Source: Cudoniella acicularis (taxonomy: Eukaryota > Ascomycota > Leotiomycetes > Helotiales > Helotiaceae). Taken from it: a DNA stretch of 50,221 nt. The notes below the pieces were generated by a model that was not told the origin of the DNA, did not search any database, and was given only the letters and a program-made list of their open reading frames with translations. How positions within the stretch are numbered: the stretch's first letter is position 1; each line of letters begins with the position of its first letter. The stretch covers positions 1 to 50,221 of the forward strand of contig JAAMPI010000225.1 in the NCBI GenBank assembly GCA_013054445.1, in the 5' to 3' direction. Below are positions 32,865 through 44,459 of the stretch, piece by piece. Made by a program: the position numbers and the translations under genes.

Positions 32865-35800
32865 ATGGAGCAACCGGAAACACGCGAGGCCGCAGAGTCC
32901 CACATTGCCCAAATTCGGCAAAGGAGGGGTCTTGATACAGAATCCAGTTCTCCTAATATTAACCTCGAGGATCTGGAGGCCTCCGTTTCCATGTACTCCA
33001 CCAACTTTGTTTGGGACTCCTTTTATAAACTGCATGTATCATTTGCTAACCTAGTTTCACCCTAGCTTATCCAAAGAGCTCTACGAGAAGTCGACCCATT
33101 TTCTGATGGAATTGATACAAAACGCCGACGACTGTTCTTACAATGTCCCGAAGCCCACGCTATATGTTACGTATTGGAATGGCCGCCTGCGAGTCGACTA
33201 CAATGAGGTCGGCTTTAGAAGGAACGACGTTGAGGCCCTCTGCAGGGTTGGCAGGAGCACAAAATCGAAATCTGGGGACCAGATTGGTGAAAAGGGAATC
33301 GGTTTCAAGTCTGTCTTCAAAATTGCCGATCTCGTGTGGATATCTTCCTTCAAGTACTCCTTCAAATTCGATAAGACACAAAAACTCGGCATGATAACTC
33401 CCCAATGGGCAGAATTTCCTGGAGAGTCACGACCAGGTTTTACGTCAATTATGCTTCAAATATCGAAAGATTATAACCGAGAAGAGCTTCTCCAGGAGAT
33501 GAAGTCTATGGATCCAAAATGTTTGATGTTTCTAAGAAAACTACGCGAGATAAGTATGGCGAGAGTCTCCGAGGATAATGCAAGTTGGACAACTACTCTT
33601 GGCCGGACGGATGAGGAGGCTGGCGACGGCTCTCGGCGTATTACGAGATTGAATCACAACGATCAAACTCAAAATTACCTCGTCAGTCAACATACTGTGA
33701 AGACACTACCCCCTGAGCCGAAACGCCCCGGCCGCACTGAATCTGCAATTATGTTGGCGTTTCCAATTGCCAGCACTCAAGAAGCCCTAATCGAACCCCA
33801 GCAAGTATATTCCTTTCTCCCTGTACGAGATTACGGTTTCAATGTAAGCGGAAGGAACTTATAGAATCTAGTCTTCTTATATTTACCCAACTGGCAGTTT
33901 CTCATCCACGCCGACTTTTTACTCACTGCCAATCGCCAAGACATCGACAGATCTTCCTCATGGAATACAGTACTTCGCGAATCCATATTAGATGCATTCT
34001 TAAAAGAGGTTCACCATTTTGCCAGCGGACCTCTACGCTATGCCTGGCTCCGATATCTACCTGGCCCGCCTCTTTCTTTTGACTTTTTTTCAGCGTTTGC
34101 GTACTAGTATAAGGGAAAAGCTTCTCCATAGCCCTGTCTTAGAATCCGAAGGTGGACAGATGATTACACCAATTTCGGTCAGATATGTTCCAGATTCATT
34201 CAGGGACGAAGATCACATACCGTTAATCTTGAGTTCTAAAACCAGATCGAAGTACTTATCACGAGGGTACTCTAGCCTTGACTGGAACCGCCTCAAGAGC
34301 ATCAGTGTCAAAGAACTGTCGGAGGAAGAGTTCTTAGACGATCTACAAGACTTCACCATGAGCTGCAATGATTTCACGTCCATATCTGAAAGATGGCACT
34401 CACAAATCGCCAAAGCTTTAATTCCGTTGATGGCTACATATAAGTACTCAAGGAAGGTGATGGAGATGCCTCTCATCCCGCTACAGGATGGAAGATGGGT
34501 CTCGGCATCTGTGGGTACGATCTTCTCTCCGGGGAATGAAGAAAAAATTACTGTTCCGCAAGGCATTGAGGTGTTTGAAATTCGCCGAGGCGTCCAAAAA
34601 GATACCAGTCGAAGACATCTCTTCAATCTTCTTGGGGTCAAGCCATTTTCTGTTTCAGTGATTCATAAGTTGGTTTTGAGTAAACACTCAGATCCGCTCC
34701 CATCACTGGTACCCTCTCGAGCGGAGTTGATATCCCAGGCAGTTTTCCTATACAAATCTCAATGGACAAATGTAGAAAACAAAACCAGGTTGCGGGTCGC
34801 CACTGAAACAGGTGCATTACATCGTGCACCAGAAGTGTACCTCGACGACGCAACTGAGCTACATTCTGCATCTCAATACTTTAGGGGGGGCCGAAAGAAA
34901 TTTCCTTTTTTGCATAAGAGATACTACGAGGCGGTAATGCCAGAGGAGCAGGTTAGCTGGGTGACCTGGCTTCACAAGGAATTGGGTATGTGGAAAATCC
35001 CCCGACTTATCAAGAATCCCAACAGCAGTCCGGAGCTTTCCGACCACTTCCAATTCATCATCGATACCCAACCTTCATGGCGATTTTTAGTTCTTCTGAG
35101 AGACAACTGGAATATATACTCAGAATATTTTTCGCATTCCTCAGTACAGAATCGATTGGAATCAGCACCGGTCAGTTGCCGCGATCATTCTCTTCGTAAG
35201 TTGGGTGATACTTCCACTGGATACTTTCTGCCAAAGGGCTTCAACCCAGATATTCGACTTTTACTGGATATTCCGGATCCTGAGAAGGAAGAATGGGCAT
35301 TTTTGGCAAATTTCGGAGTAAATATTAGGGGCAATGTCGGCATCTACCTTTCGAGCTTGGCACAGATCCAAGGCTCCGAAGTTTCAAACAAATTTGTCAC
35401 TTTGTTATACGATGAAATTCAGGTCAGATATAACGATAACCCAGCCCGTGTCAGGTATGTCATCTATAGAGATTGTCATCCCCATGCAATGCGAGGCTCA
35501 TGAATTATAGGAAATTCTTCAGAGATAACAATTGTATTCACATTCCAGGCTCCAGTGGGGAAATTTCTTCACGTTGGGTTCCGATGCGTGACTGCGTGTG
35601 GGAGGGTCCAAAGTGCCTCAGAAAATTCCACATACTCAAAGCGATATATCCTAGGCACCGCAAGCTTTTTATAGGATTCCTTGAAATCAAGGATGCTAAT
35701 CTCCAGACTCTCGTGTCCGAAGCGAAAGAGATCACAGCACGTAGCTCTTTACCCGTTATAATAGCCATTTTTAAAGAGATTGACAAACATCTACAGGACA

Positions 35801-38800
35801 ATTCTTCTGCTAAAAATGCTGCAGTTATTAATCCTCTTCTTTCTAGTGAGATATTCCCCGTCGACGAAGGTGATGGAGAAACCGGCTTCGACGATCTCTG
35901 TTCTGGCGCCGCTTCGTCGGAGTGGTACATTGCGGATCGCCCTCATTTCCAGAAAATCTTTCGGGGAGCAGTGTCTCTCCTCGCTTTTACTGTGGAGGAC
36001 GTTCTTCAAATGGCACGCTTGATCACGGCACTAGGTTTTGAGAAGAGACTGCTCTCTAAAGTAGCGAGTTCAGCTCTCAAAACCAAAGGGGAGGTTCAGC
36101 CGGATCGGAAATATACCGACACATTTCGTGCAAAATCAATGCTCATCGTCCGGTAAGCCCACCCTAGAATCCCACCTTAAGCCCCAAAGGCAATCTTAGA
36201 TGTGAATTCTAGCATAAAGTCCACCCACTCTTGGAAGATTCTTTCTACTTATAGTCTAAGATCGCTAATTTGGCCTTCAATCTAACGATAGCCTGATGCC
36301 CGAGTCGCTACCTGACAGAGAACGAACATTAGTTGCGCTAAAGAATCTGAAGGTTAATGTCGCAAACCAAATACTGCTGAGTTGGACTGTGACATCTCTC
36401 GACCCCCATTCAGAAAAACAGACTGTTGAAGGCCACGAAGATGATAATGACCTGCGGGCGATGGTAACATCATCTTCGGAAGAGCAAGCAATCATAATTT
36501 ACTTGAAAAACGGCACCGATTCAGCATGCTTTCCTTTGGAGTTGGGAGAGCAGCTAGCTGATATCTGCGGTATTAAGGAAGAACACAGAAGCTTACTATG
36601 TTTTATGTTGAATGAGGACAATTTGTCTTACATCGATGCTTGTCTAGATCGACGAGGTATTCCAAAGGCCAAAGACAAGGGTAATGCCAATGGCAAGCGC
36701 GAAGGGGGAGATGCAGAGCATTCCAAAAATGGCATGGCCCCAGGAGATAGGGAAACGGAAAAGGGGAACCGCCTGGGCGAATACCAGCAACGAGACACAG
36801 AGGGGGTCGAAATAAGCATGAATATAGGGGATATCGAAATTGAGAGCGGGCCGAGCGGCGATGCACAAAGCAAATATCAGCATATAGACACAGAAGATCC
36901 TGAAATAGATATAGCTGCAGAGGATTGGGAAACAGAAGGAGAAGAAGCCCAGGGTGAGTACGATCAAGAGGGTAGAGACGTTCATGATCCTAACACTTTT
37001 CAGTTAGCCTCTCTATAGAGCGCGAGAAGGTCGAACGCAACGCTCCTCAAATATTGCCAACAGCGAAAAGCATAAAATTTGATTCTCAGCCGCCATCAGA
37101 TAGCTCGTTGCGCAAACAAACTGCAAATGAGAATCGATATCTTGCACCATCTCACGACACCACATCGAGGCGGCCCAATTATATCTCGCTTAGCGATACT
37201 CCTAAAATTCAAGCATCGGTGCTAGATCAAGGCCAGGCCATACACATGCCCATAATAAAGGCTTCAACTAACTCTTCTAGCCTTGGAAAATTTGGATGGC
37301 CTAGGATTGTCGGCACACCTAACATGGTCTTCGTCCCAAATTCTCAGGAATTACCACCCCCAGACTTCTCGGAAGGAGCCCGTGATGGCAAGATGCTTCC
37401 CGGACGAGTACAAATCTCACAAGCAGGAGACTGTACCGTCTTTGTGGCAGCCGACCCCAACAATAAAGTTGACATTGGCATGACATTTCTTGGGGAGTTA
37501 TTTGTACGTTTTAGCAGTCAGATTCTTGTACTTTGTTCTGACCGCTATTCATCTAGGTTTCCAAGCTCTTTGAAAGGTATCTTGGAAGGACATACGATCC
37601 AAACATTCATTGGACGAGTCATTTGCGCAATCGGGGGGGGTCATGCTCCATTCGAACAGCCCGGGGATGCAATGGCCACATTTACACTTTTTGAAGTGCC
37701 CGCGCTGACGAAACTTCTGATTCAATCCTCCTTTGAAGAAGCTGAAGGATGGAAGTGGAACTGTCCTGTCTACCATATACAGGTACAAACCACAGTGGGC
37801 GGGCAAGAGTCCCCGTTCACCATGAGCGCAGCAATGCTTGAGATGGTAAGCCTCTAGACCTTCGTTCTTTCCACTTATCACAGGTTCCAACCAGCTGGTT
37901 CCTTTAATCTTAGCTAATTATTTCCAACTATCTAGGCTCGAAGGTTCAGAATACCGGAAGCGGTTTGGACGGAAACGGAGAACGTTTTTATACTTGTTAG
38001 AGTTTCCGACATTAATACTGGGGCAGCTACCGCGTCTTTTTTTGTGGACCCTTGGCGCCTGTACTCTTCCGGTGAGATGCAAGTGCGAGCTCAAAATGAT
38101 TCTTACGTGTTTGATATCAGGCGGGCTTCGCCACAGCTCGCATTCAGGAATTTCGAACGCAATGAACAGGCCCGCCGTACTAATTCGCATATACATCGTT
38201 TCTTAAGGAACAACTTCGGAGCTTTCAAATCTTTCCTGGAGAATCCAAACGAGGTCTCCGATCGAACGGCGTTTCGGGGTGATGAACAGTTTATGTACAA
38301 GCCTTTAGGAGGAGGCCGGATAATACGACTGCTGAGACTTTACCCAGGACATGGCCGGGCAGAACTGAAAGGTGTTTTGTATCATGTTTGGCTGGACTCT
38401 GCAGAACCCTTCCAAGCAATTTCGTATGTGTGGGGCAATAGCCTTAAACTTTTTAATCTAAAGACCCCTGAGGGAAGCATACCACTTACTGTTTCTCTGT
38501 ATCTCGGGTTAAAACGTTTGCGGGAAAGAGACAGAGCAGTGGTCCTATGGGCAGATGCGATCTGTATTGATCAAGACAACAACCAGGAAAAAGGCCATCA
38601 AATACTTATCATGTCCGAGATTTTTAAATCCGCAAAGTGCGTATATGCATGGCTTGGTGAGGGAGCCGATAAAAGCAGTCTTGCTATCGATTGCCTTCTG
38701 GAAATCAGGGCACGGTCACAGCGGTCGTCCCAATCATCGGCGGTGACAATTCCCTCAGCAGAAAACCCTGTCTGGAATGTCATCAACAAATTCTTCAGCC

Positions 38801-40053
38801 GCGAATGGTTTCAGAGAGTCTGGGTCGTCCAGGAACTTGTCCTCGCGTCAGAAGTTATAATGGTATGTGGCCAGCGAATGGTGCAATGGGACCAGATATA
38901 CATTCCCGCCAAAATATGCTCAGAACAAGCAAGAAAGTCCACTGCTGGTCTTATGAAGCCTATAGCCCAGACCGCAGCTGCTATGCTGAGTCTCGGTGAT
39001 CTAAGACGCAGATATCGTCAGAAAGAAAACCATGTCGGGCGGGAATTACTCACACTTTTCGAGTCTTTTCAGCATACTCAAGCGACGCGACAGCGAGATA
39101 AATTATTTGCTTTCCTTGGCTTGGCATGCGATTCAGATGATCCAGGCTTTGATCCCGACTACGACTCTAATCTCGAGGTCATTGTCCGAAGATACGCAGG
39201 GGTTTTTGTCCGAAGGGGAAGAGGAATGGAACTGTTGTACCGTGCTGGGGGTTTGGATTTGAAATCTCATCGTTTCCCTTCGTGGATCCCAAATTGGATG
39301 GCAAACACATATCCCAAAACCATCACGACTTGGCCAAACAGATCCGGAAATTTCTCCACGTGTACACGCCTCCAAAGTAGAATATGCTTGTCTCCCAAAA
39401 ACGATGCTGTTTTAAACGCAAGAGCCTACTTGATTGACTCAATTGTTAAAGTGGGCACATCCTCTTTCCAGACAACTAATAGCATCTTTTATCTCAAGGA
39501 GCTATTTCGGGTCATTGAATCATTTTCTTCTTATCCAAATGGAGATAATCCAAAAGATCTCGTGTGGAGGATACCGATTGGAGATGCTAGTAAACCAGCC
39601 TCTGGTAGTTGGAAGGAAGTTGACTTTCGAGCGTCATATCAAGCTCTTACAGAATATTTACAGCTTGGAGAGGAGATCGAGGATTGGAAGACGGAAGTGA
39701 TGAAAATCCGTGCCGTTGCAAAGGTGAAGCAGTTCTTGTTCCGACCCCAGGAACTGAGGCAGCTCTTATGGCTTTACCTCAATACCGCTCAGGAATTCGC
39801 AGAAAGGTTCTCAGACGCAAAAGTATGCGTTACCAGTCGCGGATATATTGGTATTGTGCCTGCAACAGCAGATAAAGGCGATATTGTGTCCGTTTTCCAT
39901 GGAAGTGCGGTGCCCTTTGTCATTAGGGAGAGTACGAGTAGGTTATACCCGGGCTGTTACCGGCATTTAGGGGAGTGCTATATTCACGGCATCATGCATG
40001 GAGAAATTGCGACATATGAAAACCCAGAAGCGAAAGATATTCAGCTATTTTGA
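32865..40053 (+). CDS. Sacsin/NO VEIN-type GHKL ATPase - DUF3883-like - HET domain fusion
   Basis: Eight exons: 32865-32992, 33066-33843, 33898-35454, 35511-36152, about 36292-36953, 37004-37503, 37557-37845 and 37936-40053. They give about 2,223 residues once two extra bases are discounted. Residues 44-125 are a GHKL ATPase: N-box FLMELIQNADD (58-65), then VDYNEVGF and the G-box IGEKGIGFKSVF (116 on). Exons 3-6 match the long fungal relatives (LPVRDYGFNFLIHADFLL; MPLIPLQDGRWV) and include a charged, acidic insert. Exons 6-7 carry a DUF3883/NO VEIN-like end (HWTSHLR; CPVYHIQVQTT; VFILVRVSD; FFVDPWRLY). With no stop, exon 8 runs on into a complete HET domain at about 1660-1840: AISYVWGN, LWADAICIDQDNNQ, IFKSAKCVYAWLGEG, WFQRVWVVQEL. 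Frame breaks lie in T7 (34084-34090) and G8 (37633-37640), both looking like one-base homopolymer errors. HET domains trigger incompatibility cell death; the ATPase is probably the regulator. Confidence 0.85.
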
Positions 40054-40088
40054 AAAGTAGCGAATAGAACTGCAAGCAGTATGGATGG

Positions 40089-40382
40089 TGTTGAGGAAGC
40101 GATTCCAGGTCACGTGCTCAGGGGTCGCCACCTGAAGGATTCAAAGGAAGTGGCGATGATGATTATGCCTTTAGATCCTACGGTATCATCGATCATATTG
40201 GCCAAGGCATAAGGTTATTGCTGTATTTAAGGTGTAGGAAGATGAGCAGGAACCTCGGTAGCATGTGGGCACCGGAGGCCTATAAATAAGAGACACAGCT
40301 CCCACCAAAAGCTATTCTGTAGACTAAGCAATTCACACTCTTTTAGCAACCCACTTCACTTCACATATCCTCAGTCGCAACA
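40089..40382 (+). mobile_element. Solo LTR, 294 bp, with 5-bp target duplication
   Basis: Starts TGTTGAGG and ends CGCAACA (TGTTG..CAACA inverted ends). It is flanked by GATGG at 40084-40088 and at 40383-40387. A CCTATAAATAAG TATA-like box lies about two thirds along. It starts 36 bp after the stop codon of the HET fusion gene and could affect its 3' end. It is a different family from the LTRs at 31850 and 45481. Confidence 0.9.
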
Positions 40383-40742
40383 GATGGTCTAGTATTAGGG
40401 CGCCATGACGAACGTTATGAAATGGTGAATAAGTGGCTGAAAGGCTGTTTTCATTTCTGTCTGTGACTGATTGCGCCCGTGGTATCTTTAATCCTTCGAA
40501 ATAATGTATGCCCCTAAAATTTTGGAGCTACTAGTACATCATACTTGCAAGATATTATTGTCATGCTCGGACCCTCTTTTCAAAATACATTCCTTATTCA
40601 TTAGTAAAACTTATAATCAAAAATGCGTGGCTACAATTTGTCTATCAAGATGCAAGAACTCAAGCTAGCCCAGTTGAGACATTGATAGACACATTCTCAA
40701 GCAGTGAGATGACTCAACAGAGGGGATGGGTGGTTACACCGG

Positions 40743-41240
40743 CCACTATCGCTAAGGACCCGCCGTAGAATTGGGCTATCTCAACCTTCTATTCTAACAT
40801 GAGCCTTGATTCAGAACTGTTACTGGGATTTGTTTGCATCAAGTTCTGAATATGCATTTACTAAATCGTGCGAGGCACATTCAAGATTCCGGTATATTCT
40901 ACGCAGTATTCGTTGAAAGGCTAATTGATCCAGAAAGCAAACTACGGTTCTGGTGCTAGCAGCAAGTGGAACTGGGAATTAGGGATGTCGTTAAGGGTCA
41001 GTAGATAAAACAGGTAACCCTCGTAACAACGGGGAGTTGGGTTCGGGTGCGTCCCTGAGGACGGATACGGTATTCGCTGCCTCTACGAAGACCGGCTTTC
41101 GTAAGGCTAGGGTTAAGGTTACTGACCTTGCGCGCGATTCGACGACCTGCCTTTTCCAGTTCAGCGCCAGGGAATCGGGACTGCGCGCGGCATAAAACTG
41201 GGCTAGCATCGCATCGCGGATCATCCTGTCACGCTAGTCG
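40743..41240 (+). repeat. 5S-rRNA-headed repeat, family 2, copy D
   Basis: A weakened 5S-like head (GACCCGCCGTAGAATTGGGCTATCTC) is followed by a body shared with copy C at 43130-43560: TCTATTCTA.CATG.GCCTTG, TTCTGAATATG.ATT, CATTCAAGATTC, and a block ending AGTTCTGG/CGGTTCTGG. Same orientation as copy C. The right boundary is approximate. Confidence 0.6.
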
Positions 41241-41883
41241 CTGCGTTAAATATAATTAGAGTGCAACAATGGGAAGAGCTGACCGCAACCGCCTGTACCA
41301 CACAATCCCATTCCTATCATGCACCCTTTACATCCTTTTGCCTATGCATGTTAGTATGGGGTTCTTCCAATGGAAATTTGTAGATTGCTGCTAATGGCGC
41401 AGCCCGCAAACTGTGGTTGAAACTGCGTGAAGGCTTACTTGGCCCTCCCCTACTTTGTAACTGCAAGATATACGCCCAGCCTCGTCCTCAACATCTCACC
41501 CTTTCTAGTTGAACCTCCATTGACTTTGTTGAGGATGTAGTTAAAGTGTAGTCTGGTAGCAAAACAGTTCGTCTCTAGCTGACACTCGTGCTCTCACAGT
41601 CACTAATACGTCGATTTTTTGTGGGTCCATAGAAGAGTATCAATACGTGGTTAGTTTGTGAGTCAATTGGCTGAAGTATGGCTAGCGAGGAAGCCTCTAG
41701 TTACGCCTGACAGGGATAATGAGCCTCGTGCCACCGCAATATGCAAATCGAAGCATAAGGGGTTAGTTCGATATCAGCTTCGCCCCCTACCAGGTATCTT
41801 AATACTTGTCTTGTTGGCTTGGCATTCACGACATTCACACTACCATATCTGTCTTCATGGCAACTTCAGTGCGATCTAAGCAT
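41241..41883. other. Intergenic, presumed promoter of the 41884 gene
   Basis: 640 bp. The small upstream frames (41658-41879) have no features. The open frame in front of the chosen start reaches back to 41806, but only the ATG at 41884 gives a signal peptide. Confidence 0.5.
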
Positions 41884-42763
41884 ATGCGATCTCGTGCGCC
41901 GGTAGTTTTTCAGGTCCTGGCTTTGACAGTGGCAGCAGAAAATGAATTCTTGCAGCCATGGGCGTCAGGCCCCAATAAGGACTATTCGCAAAACAAGAAC
42001 TACAATATAGGCGTGGGAATCCTTATGGCGTGGCCCGAAAGCGTCACAAACGCTACTATGGTGCTGAGTCAAGACAACTTTCCTGGCGATGGGGCATGTG
42101 GCCCTTTTATTACTCTCGAAACCGGTATGTACACTACTTTCTCTGCCCTATTAAAGATATATCCTGATATGAACAGGACTCAATGGCACCTCGTGGAGCT
42201 GGACTGTTAGTTATGCGGGTCTCGATCCAAATTATCATAATGTCTACTACTTCAGCCTCGGAGGCAATGGCAACAGCGGTGCTATTTCACACTACTTCAA
42301 TATTAGCGGAACCGAAGCTGAAACGCTAAGATCCTCGAGCTCGAGTGCTACGTTTTCGTCCACCCAGTCTCCAAGTGCTCGGCCGTTTGCCTCTTCAGCC
42401 GTACAAACATCCGCTTCGGACTCAACCTCAACTATTTCCCCTACGACAACAGTCACACAAGAAGCAACAAGCCAGGGCAGCATCCAAGCAGGGACGGTCG
42501 CCGGGATTGCAGTAGGGGTGGTCGCCGGAGTGCTTCTGCTGATAGGCGCTCTGTGGTGGGCATGGAAATATAAGACCCGTCGGGATACTGCTGCTGCCTC
42601 GAGAGTTCAGGGTGTGGCAATTGGTGGCAGCAGACAACAGTACGGTCCCAGCGCTGCAAAACTTCATGAGACTGGTGGAAACCAAATTCATGAGATCCCT
42701 GGCTCCTTAGGGCGGCGATTTTTTGAAGTTAGTAATACTGAAGTTAGGACAAGAAGCCAGTAG
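41884..42763 (+). CDS. Type-I membrane protein with short ectodomain, unknown role
   Basis: Exons 41884-42124 and 42177-42763 (52-nt intron GTATGT..AACAG, branch CTGAT) give 275 residues. The start gives a signal-peptide-like RAPVVFQVLALTVAA. The ectodomain is beta-rich with N-glycosylation sites (SVTNATM, GLNGTSW, HYFNISG). A Ser/Thr-rich stalk and an Ala/Gly-rich membrane helix at about 186-210 (AGIAVGVVAGVLLLIGALWW) are followed by KYKTRR and a cytosolic tail of about 60 residues. No frameshift is seen, so it is one of the few intact genes in the degraded compartment. It lies between two direct copies of a 5S-headed repeat. I recognise the architecture but not the family; surface sensing is inference. 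Confidence 0.75.
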
Positions 42764-43129
42764 TAGGCAGGGTAATGCATGGGTTGACTGGGTTGACAGG
42801 GTTAAATGCAAGAAAGGGTAAAAGAATACGCCAGGAACTCCTACCAAGTGTTGCTTCTGGTAAGACATTTACGTAGGAGGGAGAGTGCGCTGGCAACGCA
42901 AGGACTGTCTTGCTATTAGTGTGATTGGGATAGCCGAAGTATCAAGAGCCAACTGTTGCGAATACTAAAAGAGTCTTCCTATTAGTTCCGCTCTGTCAGG
43001 AAAAGGGTATTAGTTTGCTACCTTGCAGTGCTGCTTTGTAGTCATCTTACGTAAAAGTCTTGGCACGAGTAATACAGTGTCGGATTTAACGTTGGTAGGG
43101 ATATGTCTTAGAATAAAGAAATTGTCGTC

Positions 43130-43560
43130 ATATACGACCATAGAATGAGGAGAATTGGGCTATCTCAACCGTCTATTCTAGCATGCGCCTTGGTTCGGAA
43201 CTGTTCTTGAGATACACATAAACCGGATTCTGAATATGAATTCACTAAATTCTGCTCGAGCGCGTTCAAGATTCTGGCGTTTACTACATATTTTAACATA
43301 TCATGTTTAATTTTCAGTGAATCGTGTTATATACAGCATTCACTGTAAAGGCAGTTAATCCGGAAAGCAAAATACAGTTCTGGTTCTGGCAGGGATGTCA
43401 TTTACAGGGAGTTAGGTTAAGGTGCCCCTAAAGCCGAGGTACGGCATTCCGCTGACCTCCGACCAGTTCTGCGGTCTTTGTGTCTGCCGGCTTCTCTACT
43501 ATATGTGATTTAACGACCTGAAAAGGCCTACCTGCGCGTCCCTACATTGTTAAACTAAGC
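43130..43560 (+). repeat. 5S-rRNA-headed repeat, family 2, copy C
   Basis: Begins ATATACGACCATAGAATGAG, one or two changes from the 5S 5' end, then GAGAATTGGGCTATCTCAAC. The body is the one seen in copy D, with an inserted AT-rich segment near 43285-43345. The right boundary is approximate. Confidence 0.65.
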
Positions 43561-44459
43561 GCGTACAAGTTTCAACCTTACGAGTTACGAGCCAAGGACA
43601 TAATTATCCCATCGTTAGTCGTCCCGTTCCGTTATTAAGCACCGATCAAAATAGAATAACGGGAAGAGATTAGAGATGTAGAATCCGCCAATCGATTCGT
43701 CAAGCCTCCAGATCCCAACGCCTCCATATCGATGATGAAAATAACAGGCCACACGAACCGTTCTACGTGCTGTTACAGAGTAGGTATGACACAGCACCTT
43801 ATAAATATACAGGAATCCTCCCCCCCACCACCACCCTTCTCTCCCTTTGCGCCAGAGCCCCGGGCCCTGGCCGTTTGAACTCTTCAAATTTCTGGTTTCC
43901 AGTCAGATTAATAACTTAAGGTGCTCGCACTATACCTGATACGCGTTATTATATTCTGTCTAAAGGCTAGGGTATATATTGTCAGCAATGCCAGGTTCTC
44001 AGTAACGCGAAGTACTCGAATCAACTCCGGCATCTAGAGCACATCTCTCCTGAGATTAACCTATATCAAATAGAAAACATATTGCCACCTCTTTCATCTA
44101 TATCTCTATCGCGTGGTACGCATATCGTTTGACAAACTCAAGCTATGATGGGAGATAGAGACATAGACGGCTCCGACTCTTTGTTAAAGCAACCACTTTC
44201 TCTAAAGATGATGTTTGGTGGTGCGTGGATAACAGCACAACAAAAGAGGATAGCCGATAGCTGGCTCTTGTGTTGGTTTTTCTCAGTTCAAACTTCTCTG
44301 TTCTATTTCTATACTGAGGTACCCTATATTTATAGGCTTTAGGACCCTATAATCGCCACCTAGTGTGACTCATACAGAAGGTTCTAGCGTATGCTTATAG
44401 CGCATTGCCACTATATTTCTAAGCCTCCGCCACTACTATATTAGCCTTAGGCACTATAA
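43561..44459. other. Degraded stretch without a supported gene
   Basis: 900 bp. The ORFs 43615-43887 (minus) and 44145-44342 have no features. Confidence 0.4.

Noticed and set aside
33032..33065. 34-nt GC-AG intron near the start of the ATPase-HET gene
   Set aside because: Too short for a fungal intron. The 73-nt intron 32993-33065 with a GT donor gives the same downstream phase and a better join (EASVS to LSKELYEKS).
38044..40053. HET domain as a separate gene starting in exon 8
   Set aside because: The codon in question is GTG, the frame is open upstream to a good acceptor at 37935, and the upstream residues continue the ATPase protein family (RRFRIPE, VFILVRVSD).
40991..41224. 77-codon minus-strand ORF
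   Set aside because: It lies inside the family 2 repeat body. The matching part of copy C is not open, so coding is unlikely.
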